NCBI RefSeq assembly: GCF_900100085.1
Contig: NZ_FNEJ01000029.1
Coordinates: forward strand, 1-64,000
Length of the DNA stretch: 64,000 bases
Reading direction: 5' to 3'
DNA from: Salipiger marinus
GTDB taxonomy: Bacteria > Pseudomonadota > Alphaproteobacteria > Rhodobacterales > Rhodobacteraceae
Program-made: the position numbers and the translations under genes
Shown here: positions 17,457 to 26,145 of the stretch, piece by piece
Layout of the letters: every line of letters begins with the position of its first letter
Numbering within the stretch: the first letter of the stretch is position 1
The notes under the pieces: model-generated
What the model saw: the letters and a program-made list of their open reading frames with translations, nothing else
Told to the model about the DNA's origin: nothing
Database searches by the model: none

Positions 17457-17579
17457 ATGGACACGAATGACGAAGAGCACGAGGTTTACGAGTTCGGCTG
17501 GTGGCCCGAGATCGTGGGGGCGGTTGCCGTGATCGTTCTGATCTGGGCGCTGATCACTTTCGCACGCGGCGCGATCTAG
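17457..17579 (+). CDS. Small single-pass membrane protein, TRAP-associated
   Basis: A 40-codon frame with an AAAGGA ribosome site directly before the ATG, 13 bp downstream of dctM and in the same direction. The N-terminal half is acidic (MDTNDEEHEVYEFGWW), followed by one hydrophobic helix of about 20 residues (VGAVAVIVLIWALITFA) and a short basic end. The topology looks like a small accessory subunit or stability factor of the permease. I know no named family. The good ribosome site, the strongly biased composition and the operon position make a real gene likely. Confidence 0.7.
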   Translation: MDTNDEEHEVYEFGWWPEIVGAVAVIVLIWALITFARGAI

Positions 17580-17694
17580 GTATCCCTTCGGCGGCAGCCG
17601 TCTGGCCGAGACTGAGGCATCAATCGTAGATCATGCCCGAGGGTCAGGATTTATAACCAGTAGATGCCGAGGGCGGCGACGGCGAACCAGTCAC

Positions 17695-17785
17695 AAGAAG
17701 GCCGTCGTCGCCCTGGTGCGCGAACTCGCAGTGATGATGCACGGGATCTGGGTTAACGGTAGCGTCTTCAAGGAGTCGGAGGCAC
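17695..17785 (+). pseudogene. IS110-family transposase, C-terminal scrap
   Basis: About 28 residues reading KKAVVALVRELAVMMHGIWVNG match the last helix of IS110/IS1111-type transposases. No N-terminal RuvC-like domain is present. The scrap lies between the TRAP operon and an IS30 fragment. Confidence 0.6.
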
Positions 17786-17807
17786 AGCGGAAAAGACAGC
17801 GACAGCG

Positions 17808-18147
17808 TCGTCAGCGCATTGATCGCCCGGGTGCAGCACTTGCCTCGGGGGGTGATGGCGTCGCTGACCTGGGACCGGGGAACCGAGCTCGCCTATCATC
17901 GCAAGTTCACCGTCGCCACGGATGTCAGCGTCTACTTCTGTGATCCGAAAGTCCTTGGCAGCGCGGTAGCAACGAAAACACCAACGGTCTGCTGCGCCAG
18001 TACTTCCCGAATGGCACGGACTTATCTGTCTACACTCAACATGACCTTGATCAGGCCGCCCTCCGCCTCAACACAAGGCCGCGGAAAACGCTTAGTTTCC
18101 AGACGCCGGCTGATACCTTCCAACGAGCTGTTGCGCTGACCGGTTGA
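17808..18147 (+). pseudogene. IS30-family transposase, C-terminal fragment with frameshift
   Basis: The fragment starts with LPRGVMASLTWDRGTELAYH, continues through [14 protein letters not shown], then shifts frame near 17955 and resumes as [21 protein letters not shown] and [15 protein letters not shown]. These are the second and third catalytic segments of IS30 DDE transposases. The N-terminal HTH part is missing and the frame is broken, so the gene is dead. It ends a few bases from the IS3 orfA copy. Confidence 0.85.
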
Positions 18148-18153
18148 ACCCAC

Positions 18154-18423
18154 CGCCGCTTTCTTCAGGATGTCACGCTCCGGGCGAAGACGTGCGACCT
18201 CTTTCTTCAGTGCTGCAATCTCGGCCAGGTCGGCTCGCATCTGCCCGTTCCCGGGAAAGGCTGCGGTTGGCGCCGCCGTTAACTCCCGCATCCAGCGCCG
18301 CAGCACGCTCTCCGCCAGATCAAGATCACGCGCGGCCTGAGCCACCGCTACGCCCCGGTCCGTCACCAGCCTTACGGCCTCGACATTAAACTCACGGCTG
18401 AACTTCCGTCTCGTCATATCCAC
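18154..18423 (-). pseudogene. IS3-family OrfA (truncated at 3' end)
   Basis: About 90 residues with the IS3 OrfA pattern: KFSREFNVEAVRLVTDRGV, the HTH AQAARDLDLAESVLRRW, and the leucine-zipper-like ALKKEVARLRPERDILKKA. The normal end (AYFAK) is replaced by IS30-derived sequence in the same frame. No matching orfB follows, so this half-element cannot transpose by itself. Confidence 0.85.
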
Positions 18424-18871
18424 TCTCCAGTTCCTTGGTCACGATCTTATCTTCGTGTCCACGAAACCGGCAGCAGGCCAGGCTTTAAATTGCATGGCAG
18501 AGAGGTGGTCCTCCGAACCAAGACGTCGATGCCGTCAGCCGCCTCTTTCCAGCCGATCCCCCTGGAGCACTAGGCTCGAAGGAAATCGGCTGTCATTATT
18601 TGTTTTCGCGTCTCGGATACCTCTCGGCTGCCATAAAGTGGGCTTGCGTACGCAGTCTCCGGGACTGGCTCGGAGAACACATTGATAAGCCCATAACAGA
18701 CTACGATGTACGCCCGCGTGTCTAGCTCAAGGTGGGCTTCGATCGAGTGGTCGACGTGAAGACCGTATGCACCTCATGCCGAAGGAAACTCTCGACTGAT
18801 TTGACGGAGGTCTCGGACTACGTCTCGAAATTCGACAAGCCGCGAAATGACGTGAACGATGTAGCTGCGGA
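18424..18871. other. Region without a recognised gene
   Basis: About 450 bases between the IS3 OrfA remnant and an orphan gene. A plus-frame stretch near 18625-18870 reads as a protein-like sequence (SLRDWLGEHIDKPITDYDV, one internal stop, then TEVSDYVSKFDKPRNDVN), which suggests a decayed gene. I do not recognise its family. Confidence 0.35.
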
Positions 18872-19480
18872 TTAGTATGCCACCTCATCAAAAGCATCTT
18901 GAATCATGCCGTAAGGAATGCCCCAGACTTTATAGTCGTTACTTTCTGCAGAATTTTGTGCAGAAATCACTGCCTTCTCGAAGTCTTCCATATCCATGCC
19001 AGGTACGTATAAGGATTTCAATTCCTCGATTGTCCAGAGATCCTCGCAGTCGACAATTGTAACGCTAGGGTCTTGCCAAGCATCGCTATCGATGAAATTT
19101 TCGAATTCCGCCTCGAGTTCATCGGCAGCTTCTTCAGCCTCATCGTTCATTACACGTACATATTCTCCTTTGCTCTCGTCGTAGAAAAACAAACTATTAC
19201 AGTTAATTTTCTTACAAAGCGGCAGAACGTGTTTTGCGAATGCTTCCACGCACGGCACATCCACGACAAACGCCACTCCAGGCGCAGACGCCGTGATCGT
19301 GTTCTGGAACTGAAGGATTGGGGAGGCCTGATATGCCTCAAATGCATCTGGAGACGCAAAGAATTCGATGCGAGGCAGGCTTTTTTTCTCATCGACGTTA
19401 AGAGTCACCAACGCCTCGAATTCGCTCGATTCAATGAGCTTCTTCGCAGGTACGTTGACTACAGGAGAGTAATGGACCAT
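18872..19480 (-). CDS. Hypothetical acidic protein, AT-rich orphan gene
   Basis: A 202-residue product starting MVHYSPVVNVPAKKL, with AAGAAAGGA upstream of the ATG at 19480. It is strongly acidic, especially EAEEAADELEAEFENFIDSDAW in two stretches and DMEDFEKAV near the end. There are no membrane segments and no signal peptide. Base composition is clearly lower in GC than the neighbouring cassettes, and rare codons such as TTA and ATA occur, which points to horizontal gain. I recognise no family. It stands alone between IS remnants, a common place for defence, toxin-immunity or anti-restriction genes, but nothing in the sequence proves such a role. Confidence 0.65.
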   Translation of the reverse strand: MVHYSPVVNVPAKKLIESSEFEALVTLNVDEKKSLPRIEFFASPDAFEAYQASPILQFQNTITASAPGVAFVVDVPCVEAFAKHVLPLCKKINCNSLFFYDESKGEYVRVMNDEAEEAADELEAEFENFIDSDAWQDPSVTIVDCEDLWTIEELKSLYVPGMDMEDFEKAVISAQNSAESNDYKVWGIPYGMIQDAFDEVAY

Positions 19481-19741
19481 CTGTTTTCCTTTCTTGGCCG
19501 TTGAATTCCGAAGTGACCAAGCAAGCGAAAAGGATGTGACGAGAGTGACAGCACCCACGCAACAGCTTTCAAGCTTTTTCAGCCATATCGGTCGCTGCTG
19601 AGCACAGCGAAAATCAAACAGCCGCAGAAAACAAGACGCGGCAAACAGATATGCTTGCATATCGTCAAACAATATATCAGCAACATCTCTTAGTTCCAAG
19701 AGTTTTTTCTACGTCACATCGAAAAAACTTAGTCTCCAGGC

Positions 19742-19990
19742 TCATTGATCGTCAAAGCCAAAAGATGACAGTCGCGGCGAGAGCGATGGCGGAGAGGAAG
19801 GTTTGTGCGACCTGTCGTAGCGGGTTGCGACGCGGCGCCAGCCCTTCAATCTGCCGAACATGATCTCGATCCGGTTGCGGCGGCGATAGCGGCGCCTGTC
19901 GTAGAGGACGGTCTCGGCGCGCGACTTCCGGCTCGGGATGCAGGGGCGTATCCCTTTGTCCTTCAACCTGTCTAACCGCATGGGTCCACG
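19742..19990 (-). pseudogene. IS5/IS427-type transposase, C-terminal fragment
   Basis: The minus strand reads LKDKGIRPCIPSRKSR and RRRNRIEIMFGRLKGWRRVA, then shifts frame before SAIALAATVIFWL. These are the catalytic-glutamate region and C-terminus of IS427-group transposases. The intact counterpart of this region is at 60900-61100. It is an inactive remnant lying just upstream of the MarR gene. Confidence 0.85.
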
Positions 19991-20130
19991 ATGTGAATCC
20001 TCGACACTCAGTGTTATGCAGCAACGCCGCATCGGGGACTCACAAACTTACCAACGCTCAGGGGAACGTTGCATTCGGTACGAAACGGGTTACACTCTCA
20101 ACTAAATTGTTTTCTATCTAGGAGCAACTG

Positions 20131-20679
20131 GTGACCGCCAGCAGCGACATCGACGGCATCGGCAGCCACGACGACGACATCCGATACCTTTTTTCCTATA
20201 ATTTGCAGCGTCTTGCGGGGCTCTCGTCACGCATTGCCCTGCTCGGCCTGAAGCCGGATTTCGACCTAAATACCCATGATTGGCGCGCCATGGCGGTGCT
20301 GGATTTCTTGGGCGTGGCGCCGCTGCATACATTGGCGAAGCGGGCCGGCGTGCAAAAAAGCCAGATGAGCCGCACCGTCTCGGCGCTGGAAGAGCGCGGC
20401 TTCATCGGGCGCGAGACGAACCCCGAGGACAAGCGCAGCGTGAACCTGCGGCTGACCCACGCCGGGCAGAAGCTTGTCCGCGACGTGCTGGCCGCCTCGC
20501 GCGAGCGCAACCGCCACATGCTGGCGGAGTTGACGCAGGAGGAACGCTGCGAGCTGATGCGCCTGATGGAAAAGGTGTCCCGCGGCTCGCTCGCCTACCT
20601 GCGCGCGCTGAAAGGCGAGACCGCGCCGCCGCGCCGTCCTCCGCCCCCCGCCACAATCTTCGAGACCGAGATTCTCTGA
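20131..20679 (+). CDS. MarR family transcriptional regulator
   Basis: A 182-residue regulator with the MarR winged helix at about 45-125: TLAKRAGVQKSQMSRTVSALEERGFI followed by the wing NPEDKRSVNLRLTHAGQKL. It starts at GTG 20131 behind AGGAG. It is convergent with the nine-gene acyl-CoA operon whose last gene ends 43 bp away. MarR regulators of aromatic or acyl-CoA catabolism often respond to a CoA thioester. The inverted repeat upstream of the operon (31425-31451) is a candidate target. Confidence 0.9.
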   Translation: MTASSDIDGIGSHDDDIRYLFSYNLQRLAGLSSRIALLGLKPDFDLNTHDWRAMAVLDFLGVAPLHTLAKRAGVQKSQMSRTVSALEERGFIGRETNPEDKRSVNLRLTHAGQKLVRDVLAASRERNRHMLAELTQEERCELMRLMEKVSRGSLAYLRALKGETAPPRRPPPPATIFETEIL

Positions 20680-20722
20680 TCCCTGTCCTTGGGGACCGAT
20701 TTTTTACCGGTCAGCCCCCAAC

Positions 20723-21856
20723 TCAGGCTCTCAGCGATGTCCCGTCCGGGACGACGATTGCCCTGTCCAGCCAGGGCGCCTGCCACGGCACGCGCCGGAT
20801 CTGGCCCAGCCCGGGGCTCCCGCCCAGCGTCAGACAACCCTGTACGATTTCGGGCCACAGGTGGTCCTCGTCATCGAAATGGGTGAACTCGGCGCATTCG
20901 GCAGGCCCCGCGCAGGGATGCAGACCGGCCAGCTGCGCCGTTGCCAGTGTCACGAGCGGCCCGCCGAAGGCCGTACCGATCCGCGCATGGACGCCCGCCG
21001 CAGCCGCACTGCGGGCCATGGCAAGCGAGGGCAGCAGCCCGCCGGACCGCGCCAGCTTTAGGCTGATCCCGTCGGCCGCCTGCGCGTCCAGAAGGCGCGC
21101 CAGATCGGCCGCGCTGAACAGGCCCTCGTCGGCCTCGATCCGCGCTACGGCCGTCCGGCGCAGCGCCGCCAGCGCTGCCCGCTCGCCCGCCGGAACCGGC
21201 TGTTCCAGCGACCACAGGTCAAGCGGGCGCAGCGCCGCCTCCAGCGCGATGGCGCCCAGTCCGCCATAGGCCTGGTTCGCATCCACCGTCAGCACCACCT
21301 GCGGCCCGACGGTCGCTCGGACGGCGGCAATCCGCGCCAGGTCTGCTTCGGGCTGGCCGGTGGCTTTCAACTTCAGCGCGCCATAGCCCTCTGCCACCAG
21401 TTCGGCCGCGATCTCGGCCATGCGTTCGGGCGTCTTGACGGGAATGATGCGCAGGACCGGCAGGCTGCAAGGCGTCCCGCCCAGCATCTGCAACACGCTG
21501 ATGCCGCGTGCCCGCGCCACCAGATCCAGCACCGCCATCTCCACCGCCGAACGCGCCGCGTTCCGGCTCCGCGTGCAGGGGCCCAACCGAACCAGCGCCG
21601 CGTCCGGCTCGTCCAGCCGCGCCCCCAGCAGGGCGGCAGCGATGGCCTGGCTCGTGGCCTCCAGCGTCGCGGGACTGGCGTCGAGGTGCGGCAGGAAGGG
21701 GGCATAGCCCTCGCCCATCAGGTCCCCGGCCCGCAGGGCGACGCGCAGCCCCGGCAGATGGGGCACGTCGCGCCCCGCATAATGCCATTCGGGGTCGAGG
21801 TTGCGATGACTGGTGGCCTCGACAGACCAAGCCTCAATCTGCTGCGGGCCACTCAT
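20723..21856 (-). CDS. Mandelate racemase/muconate lactonizing enzyme family protein (enolase superfamily)
   Basis: A 377-residue enzyme. The enolase-superfamily residues are all present: the Lys-X-Lys pair in GALKLKATG (about 155), metal ligands in LTVDANQAY (about 190), WSLEQPV (about 218) and IEADEGL (about 242), and the second-side lysine in ISLKLARSGG (about 267). This arrangement supports abstraction of a proton next to a carboxylate, giving racemisation, cycloisomerisation or dehydration. The start ATG at 21856 overlaps the permease stop by 4 bp, so it belongs to the operon. The substrate is unknown; a role on the imported acid is likely. Confidence 0.88.
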   Translation of the reverse strand: MSGPQQIEAWSVEATSHRNLDPEWHYAGRDVPHLPGLRVALRAGDLMGEGYAPFLPHLDASPATLEATSQAIAAALLGARLDEPDAALVRLGPCTRSRNAARSAVEMAVLDLVARARGISVLQMLGGTPCSLPVLRIIPVKTPERMAEIAAELVAEGYGALKLKATGQPEADLARIAAVRATVGPQVVLTVDANQAYGGLGAIALEAALRPLDLWSLEQPVPAGERAALAALRRTAVARIEADEGLFSAADLARLLDAQAADGISLKLARSGGLLPSLAMARSAAAAGVHARIGTAFGGPLVTLATAQLAGLHPCAGPAECAEFTHFDDEDHLWPEIVQGCLTLGGSPGLGQIRRVPWQAPWLDRAIVVPDGTSLRA

Positions 21857-23790
21857 GCCAGGCCCGCGTGGCGGCTTTTCTGCCACAGGGCCACCACCAT
21901 CACCGCCGCTGCCAGCGCCAGGCCGACGAGGTCGCTGTGCCCCTCGGGGATCAGCAGCGCAAGGCCCGCAATCATTGCCGGCACCCGCAGCGCCATGGAC
22001 AGCCGTCCGGCAAAGTGCAGCCAGCCCTCGAAGGCGGCCGAGATGTACCAGATCGCCAACCCCGCCGTACAGACCGCCTGGATCACATGCGGCAGGTCAC
22101 CGCGCAGGATCAGCGCGGGATTAAGCACGAAGGCAAAGGGCAGGATGAACAGCACCGACCCCAGGCGCATCGCCCGGATCCCGGTACTGAGCCCGCCGCT
22201 GCCCGCGATCCCCGCCGCCACCACCGCAGCCAGCGCGACCGGCGGAGTGATGTAGGACAGCATGCCCCAGTAGAGGATGAACAGGTGGCTCGCCACCACG
22301 TCCAACCCCTGCGAGGTCAGCGCCGGGCCCAGAATGATCGCCAGGAAGATGTAGCAGGCACTGGCCGTCATCCCCATGCCCAAGACAAAGGAGGTCAGTG
22401 CCCCGAAGATCAGCAGCAGGTAGAGATTGTCGCCTGCCGCATGCACCAGTTCGCGCGAGACGGAGCTGCCGACACCGGTGATCGAGAGCGACCCGACAAT
22501 CAGCCCGATGCCCGCCAGGATACCGTAAAGATAGGCACCGCTGCGCCCCGTCTCCACCAGGGTCTCGCGCAGCATGGTCCAGCTGTCGCGGGGGCTGCGC
22601 AGGATGGCGATCACCAGCATGAAGCCGGCCGAGAAGAAGGGCGCAGAACGCTCCATGTGGAAGAACAGGATCAGCGCCACCAGTGACAGCACGCCCACCA
22701 TGTGCGGCCAGCCCTCGCGCAGCGTCGGGCCCAGGCGGGGCAGCTCTGCCTCGTCCATGCCCGTCAGGCCATTGCGGGCGGCATAGGCGTCGACCTGCAT
22801 CAGTAACGCTGCGTAGAACAGCACCGCCGGCAGGATCGCCGCCGAGACGACGGTGGCATAGGGCACGTTCAGGAAGGACGCCATGATGAAACCCGCCGCC
22901 CCCATCACCGGGGGCATGATCGAGCCTCCGGTCGAAGCACAGGCCTCGACTGCCGCAGCATAGGTTGGCGGATAGCCGCAGCGTTTCATGGTCGGGATGG
23001 TGAAGGCGCCGGTCGAGATCACGTTGGACACCACTGAACCCGACAGCGAGCCGAAGAGGCCCGACGAGATGATCGACACCTTGGCCGGCCCGCCCCGCGC
23101 GCGTCCCATCAGGGCGCTGGCGAAGTCCATGAAAAAACGCCCGCCGCCCGTCACGGTCAGCGCCGCGCCGAACAGCAGATAGCCAATGACCAGTTCGCTG
23201 ACCACCTGCACGGGCACGCCGACGATGGCCCCCGAGCCCATGACATGAGCCGACAGGGTTTCCCGTGCAGTGTACTGGCTGCCCCACAGCAGGCCCGGCA
23301 TGTAGTCCGCGAAGGTCGGAAAAACCGCGAAGACCAGGCAGATGGTGAACAGCACCATGCCCCCCGTCCGGCGCAACCCCTCAAGCACCAGCAGGAACAG
23401 CGCCAGTGCCAGCAGGGTAGGCATCAGCGGGGCCGAATAGTCCCAGCCCCGGTTGATGATGTCACCCGAGATCGAGGCGAAGTAGACCCCCGCCCCCAGG
23501 GATATCGCCGCAAAGGCCCAGTCGTAGAGTGGCACGCGGCGCTCGTCAGCCTTGCGCAGCGGGAAGGTCAGGAAGAGGATCGCGAAGAAGAAGCCGATCA
23601 GCGCGTAGTAGAGGCCCGTGCTGGGCAGCTGGAAGTCCCCGATCCGCAGCAGGAATACCTGGTTCGCGACCAGCAGCAGCGCTAGGGCCGTCAGCGGAAA
23701 GACGACAAATCGGGTTTGATGCAGACGCGAGGTTTCGGGGCGCAGATCCTCGCCCGGGACATCGGGATCGGTCAGTGCGGGGTCGGACAT
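21853..23790 (-). CDS. TRAP transporter fused permease (DctQM fusion, TAXI type)
   Basis: A 645-residue membrane protein of the TRAP 4TM/12TM fusion type. The N-terminal third replaces DctQ and the remainder is DctM-like, with RARGGPAKVSIISSGLFGSLSGS, STGGSIMPPVMGAAGF and a C-terminal membrane bundle. Such fusions work with TAXI binding proteins, and one is encoded 78 bp upstream. It lies within the acyl-CoA operon and overlaps the enolase-superfamily gene, so the imported acid is presumably the operon's substrate. Confidence 0.93.
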   Translation of the reverse strand: MSDPALTDPDVPGEDLRPETSRLHQTRFVVFPLTALALLLVANQVFLLRIGDFQLPSTGLYYALIGFFFAILFLTFPLRKADERRVPLYDWAFAAISLGAGVYFASISGDIINRGWDYSAPLMPTLLALALFLLVLEGLRRTGGMVLFTICLVFAVFPTFADYMPGLLWGSQYTARETLSAHVMGSGAIVGVPVQVVSELVIGYLLFGAALTVTGGGRFFMDFASALMGRARGGPAKVSIISSGLFGSLSGSVVSNVISTGAFTIPTMKRCGYPPTYAAAVEACASTGGSIMPPVMGAAGFIMASFLNVPYATVVSAAILPAVLFYAALLMQVDAYAARNGLTGMDEAELPRLGPTLREGWPHMVGVLSLVALILFFHMERSAPFFSAGFMLVIAILRSPRDSWTMLRETLVETGRSGAYLYGILAGIGLIVGSLSITGVGSSVSRELVHAAGDNLYLLLIFGALTSFVLGMGMTASACYIFLAIILGPALTSQGLDVVASHLFILYWGMLSYITPPVALAAVVAAGIAGSGGLSTGIRAMRLGSVLFILPFAFVLNPALILRGDLPHVIQAVCTAGLAIWYISAAFEGWLHFAGRLSMALRVPAMIAGLALLIPEGHSDLVGLALAAAVMVVALWQKSRHAGLA

Positions 23791-23868
23791 GGCTCACCTG
23801 TCGGCAGGGGGTGTCGGGCACGGCCGCGCCAGCGGCCGACCGTGCCCGTAAGAGAACCCGTGTCGGGC

Positions 23869-25008
23869 TCAGAGATGGTCGGCGCGGAACTGGTCCCAAT
23901 AGGCGGGCCAGTCCTTGTCGGCGACGCCCTGGCCGTCGGCGGCCTCGGTCGCGGCGGCCCATGCCTCCTGCACCTTGGCTAGGCGAGCCAGACGGTTGGT
24001 GTTCCAGGCCTCGTCCGCCTCGGTCCAGACGCCGATCTCTTCGAAATATTTCTTGGCACCGTCGTGGCAGGGCGTGTCATAGGGCGGGTGCCCGGCCTTG
24101 TTCACGTCGTATTCCGACATCACCGGTGCGGCCCCCTTGTAGAGGTCATAACCCTCCACGATGGCCTTGGTCATATCGTAGACATCCTCCATCGTGGCCT
24201 CGGCATAGACCGACAGGATCGGATAGCGGTAGCCCACCAGCGGTACAGGTGCCTCGGCCGAGGCGCCCGGCCCGCTGGTCATCATGGCCGGAGCAAAGAG
24301 CGGTGCGCTGGCGTTGATCCGGTCCCATCCCTCCTTGTCATCAGCCGGCACGGGCAACCAGCCGATGCCGTTGGGGCTGGCTTCGATCTCTCGCAGGACC
24401 GAGGCGCCGACCACGGCGCCCGCCGCATCCACCGCACCGTCCAGCACCGCCTGAAGGCCGGCGGAATAGCCCGGCACCTCGACCGTTTCCACATCATCCC
24501 AGCCCAGACCCGCGAAGGCCAGCACGCCCTCCACCTTGAAGTTGGTCGAAGGATGCGCCTGGATCAGCGCCATCCGGCGGCCCTTGAGGTCTGCGATTGT
24601 CTTGATCCCGGAATTCGCCGTGGTCACGATGCCGAACAGCGCCTCGCGGCCCATAAGCGCACGCAGGTCCTGCGGGCCCCATTCCCGGGTCGAGAAATCA
24701 TAGAGCGCCTCGGAGGCGAAATAGGCTTCGTTCGCCAGGAAACCCAGCGAGACGCGCCCCTGCTTCAGCTGCATCATCCGCCCGATCGACGTGCCCGAGG
24801 GCACGACACGAATACGCGAGCTGTGCTGCTCGATCAGGGCGTTGGCGACCGCCGTCGCCTCGATATAGCCGGACGAGCCGACGTCGGCGGCCGTCCACTG
24901 CAGTTTCGACGGAATGGCCGCATGCAGGGTGCCGGGCAGCACCAAGCTGGCCCCCGCCGCCATGACGCTGCGTTGCATGAAGGCGCGTCTTGTTAGGTCG
25001 CTGATCAT
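23869..25008 (-). CDS. TAXI family TRAP transporter solute-binding protein
   Basis: A 379-residue periplasmic protein. The N-terminus has a twin-arginine-like start (LTRRAFMQRS) followed by a hydrophobic segment and an Ala-rich cleavage region near residue 30, so Tat export is possible. The TAXI pattern is seen in AVANALIEQHSSRIRVVPSGTS, LGFLANEAYFA and the C-terminal GHPPYDTPCHDGAKKYFEEIGVW region. It delivers the solute to the fused permease encoded downstream. It is separated from the preceding enzyme gene by 153 bp containing a hairpin, which may give it a different expression level. Confidence 0.9.
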   Translation of the reverse strand: MISDLTRRAFMQRSVMAAGASLVLPGTLHAAIPSKLQWTAADVGSSGYIEATAVANALIEQHSSRIRVVPSGTSIGRMMQLKQGRVSLGFLANEAYFASEALYDFSTREWGPQDLRALMGREALFGIVTTANSGIKTIADLKGRRMALIQAHPSTNFKVEGVLAFAGLGWDDVETVEVPGYSAGLQAVLDGAVDAAGAVVGASVLREIEASPNGIGWLPVPADDKEGWDRINASAPLFAPAMMTSGPGASAEAPVPLVGYRYPILSVYAEATMEDVYDMTKAIVEGYDLYKGAAPVMSEYDVNKAGHPPYDTPCHDGAKKYFEEIGVWTEADEAWNTNRLARLAKVQEAWAAATEAADGQGVADKDWPAYWDQFRADHL

Positions 25009-25069
25009 TGGTGGTCTCCTCCTCTGTATCGGGTGGCCGCAGCTGTATCGCGCGGCCCCCCTTGATGGT

Positions 25070-25089
25070 CCGCCGGGCTGTGCCGGCGG
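25070..25089. promoter_or_regulatory. Intercistronic hairpin before the TAXI binding-protein gene
   Basis: CCGCCGG-N6-CCGGCGG is a perfect 7-bp inverted repeat in the only large gap (153 bp) of the operon. It has no T run, so it is not a classic terminator. It may act as an mRNA-processing or stabilising element. Confidence 0.45.
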
Positions 25090-25161
25090 TCTCCCGTCCT
25101 GCCCCGATCTCCGGGCGGGGCCCGCGTCTCATGGCTCCGCAGGCAGCGGGTCCTGCGTGGC

Positions 25162-26145
25162 CTATTCGGCGGCCACGGAGACCCTCTGCGCCTCGGGCAG
25201 CGCCTGCCTGCAGGCGGCATAGCCGCGCGCGATCTCGGCCACGACCTCGGCCGCCGGCAGGATCGCACGCACCAGCCCGGCGCATTGCCCAGCCTCGACC
25301 TTGCCACGCGCCATGTCGCCATCGAATGCCGCCATCTTCAGCGTGGAGGCGCCGAACGCCGCGCGGCGGGCGTCCTCGTCCGCGCCGCTGCGCTCCAGCG
25401 CCTCCATCTCGTCCGTGAAGGGGTTGGCGATAGCGCGGATCATGCCCAAGCCCCGCCCGACGGTGCGCGTATCCGCGACTCCCGCGCCGATCACAGCCTG
25501 CTTGTAGGCTTCGCTCACCCCCGCCTCGGGCGTGGCGATGAAACGGGTGCCGAAGTTCGCCGCTCCTGCCCCCAGTGCCAGCGCGGCGGCCAGCCCCTGC
25601 CCGTCGGCAAAACCGCCCGAAGCGATGAGCGGCACACGGCCTCCCGTCGCCAGCGCCACGGCCCGGATCAGCACCAGCGTGCTGACCAGCTCGGCCGGGG
25701 GATGCCCGCCCGCCTCGCCGCCCACGACGACCAGCGCATCGACACCCTTTTCCGCGGCCTTAAGCGCATGGGTTTCCGAGGCCACGACATGGATGCAGAC
25801 CGTGCCGACGGCCTTGAACCGGTCGAGGTATTTCTGCGGCCCGCCCTGCGAGGCGATAATCACCGGCACACGCTTGGCTTCGAGCAGGTCCAGCACCTCC
25901 TCCGCACCTTTGCGGTAGAGCGGCATGTTCACCCCGAACGGCCTGTCAGTGCCGGCGCGGACGGTGTCGATCGCCTCTTCCAGCGCATCAAGATACATCG
26001 GTCCGGCGGCGATCACCCCCAGCCCCCCGGCGCGCGACACGGCCAGCGGCAGCGCGGCGTTGGACGAGGCCCATGACATCCCCGCCTGCAGGATCGGCAG
26101 GTCGATCCCCAAAAGGCGCGTCACATCGGTTTCGATCCGCATCAT
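25162..26145 (-). CDS. Nitronate monooxygenase family protein (FMN TIM barrel)
   Basis: A 327-residue protein starting with LLGIDLPILQAGMSW, followed by RAGGLGVIAAGPM, IIASQGGPQKY, the family motif VVVGGEAGGHPPAE, IASGGFADGQGLAAALALGA and the C-terminal QCAGLV. This is the FMN-dependent nitronate monooxygenase/2-nitropropane dioxygenase family, which also includes enoyl-ACP reductase-like and other oxidoreductases. Because it sits among acyl-CoA genes, an oxidoreductase acting on an enoyl- or keto-acyl intermediate is as plausible as nitronate oxidation. It overlaps the CoA ligase stop by 4 bp. Confidence 0.85.
   Translation of the reverse strand: MMRIETDVTRLLGIDLPILQAGMSWASSNAALPLAVSRAGGLGVIAAGPMYLDALEEAIDTVRAGTDRPFGVNMPLYRKGAEEVLDLLEAKRVPVIIASQGGPQKYLDRFKAVGTVCIHVVASETHALKAAEKGVDALVVVGGEAGGHPPAELVSTLVLIRAVALATGGRVPLIASGGFADGQGLAAALALGAGAANFGTRFIATPEAGVSEAYKQAVIGAGVADTRTVGRGLGMIRAIANPFTDEMEALERSGADEDARRAAFGASTLKMAAFDGDMARGKVEAGQCAGLVRAILPAAEVVAEIARGYAACRQALPEAQRVSVAAE

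Noticed and set aside
21508-22686. 392-codon plus frame across the fused TRAP permease and the enolase-superfamily gene
   Set aside because: It is antisense to two well-identified genes and its composition is Gln/Arg/His repeats without a domain.
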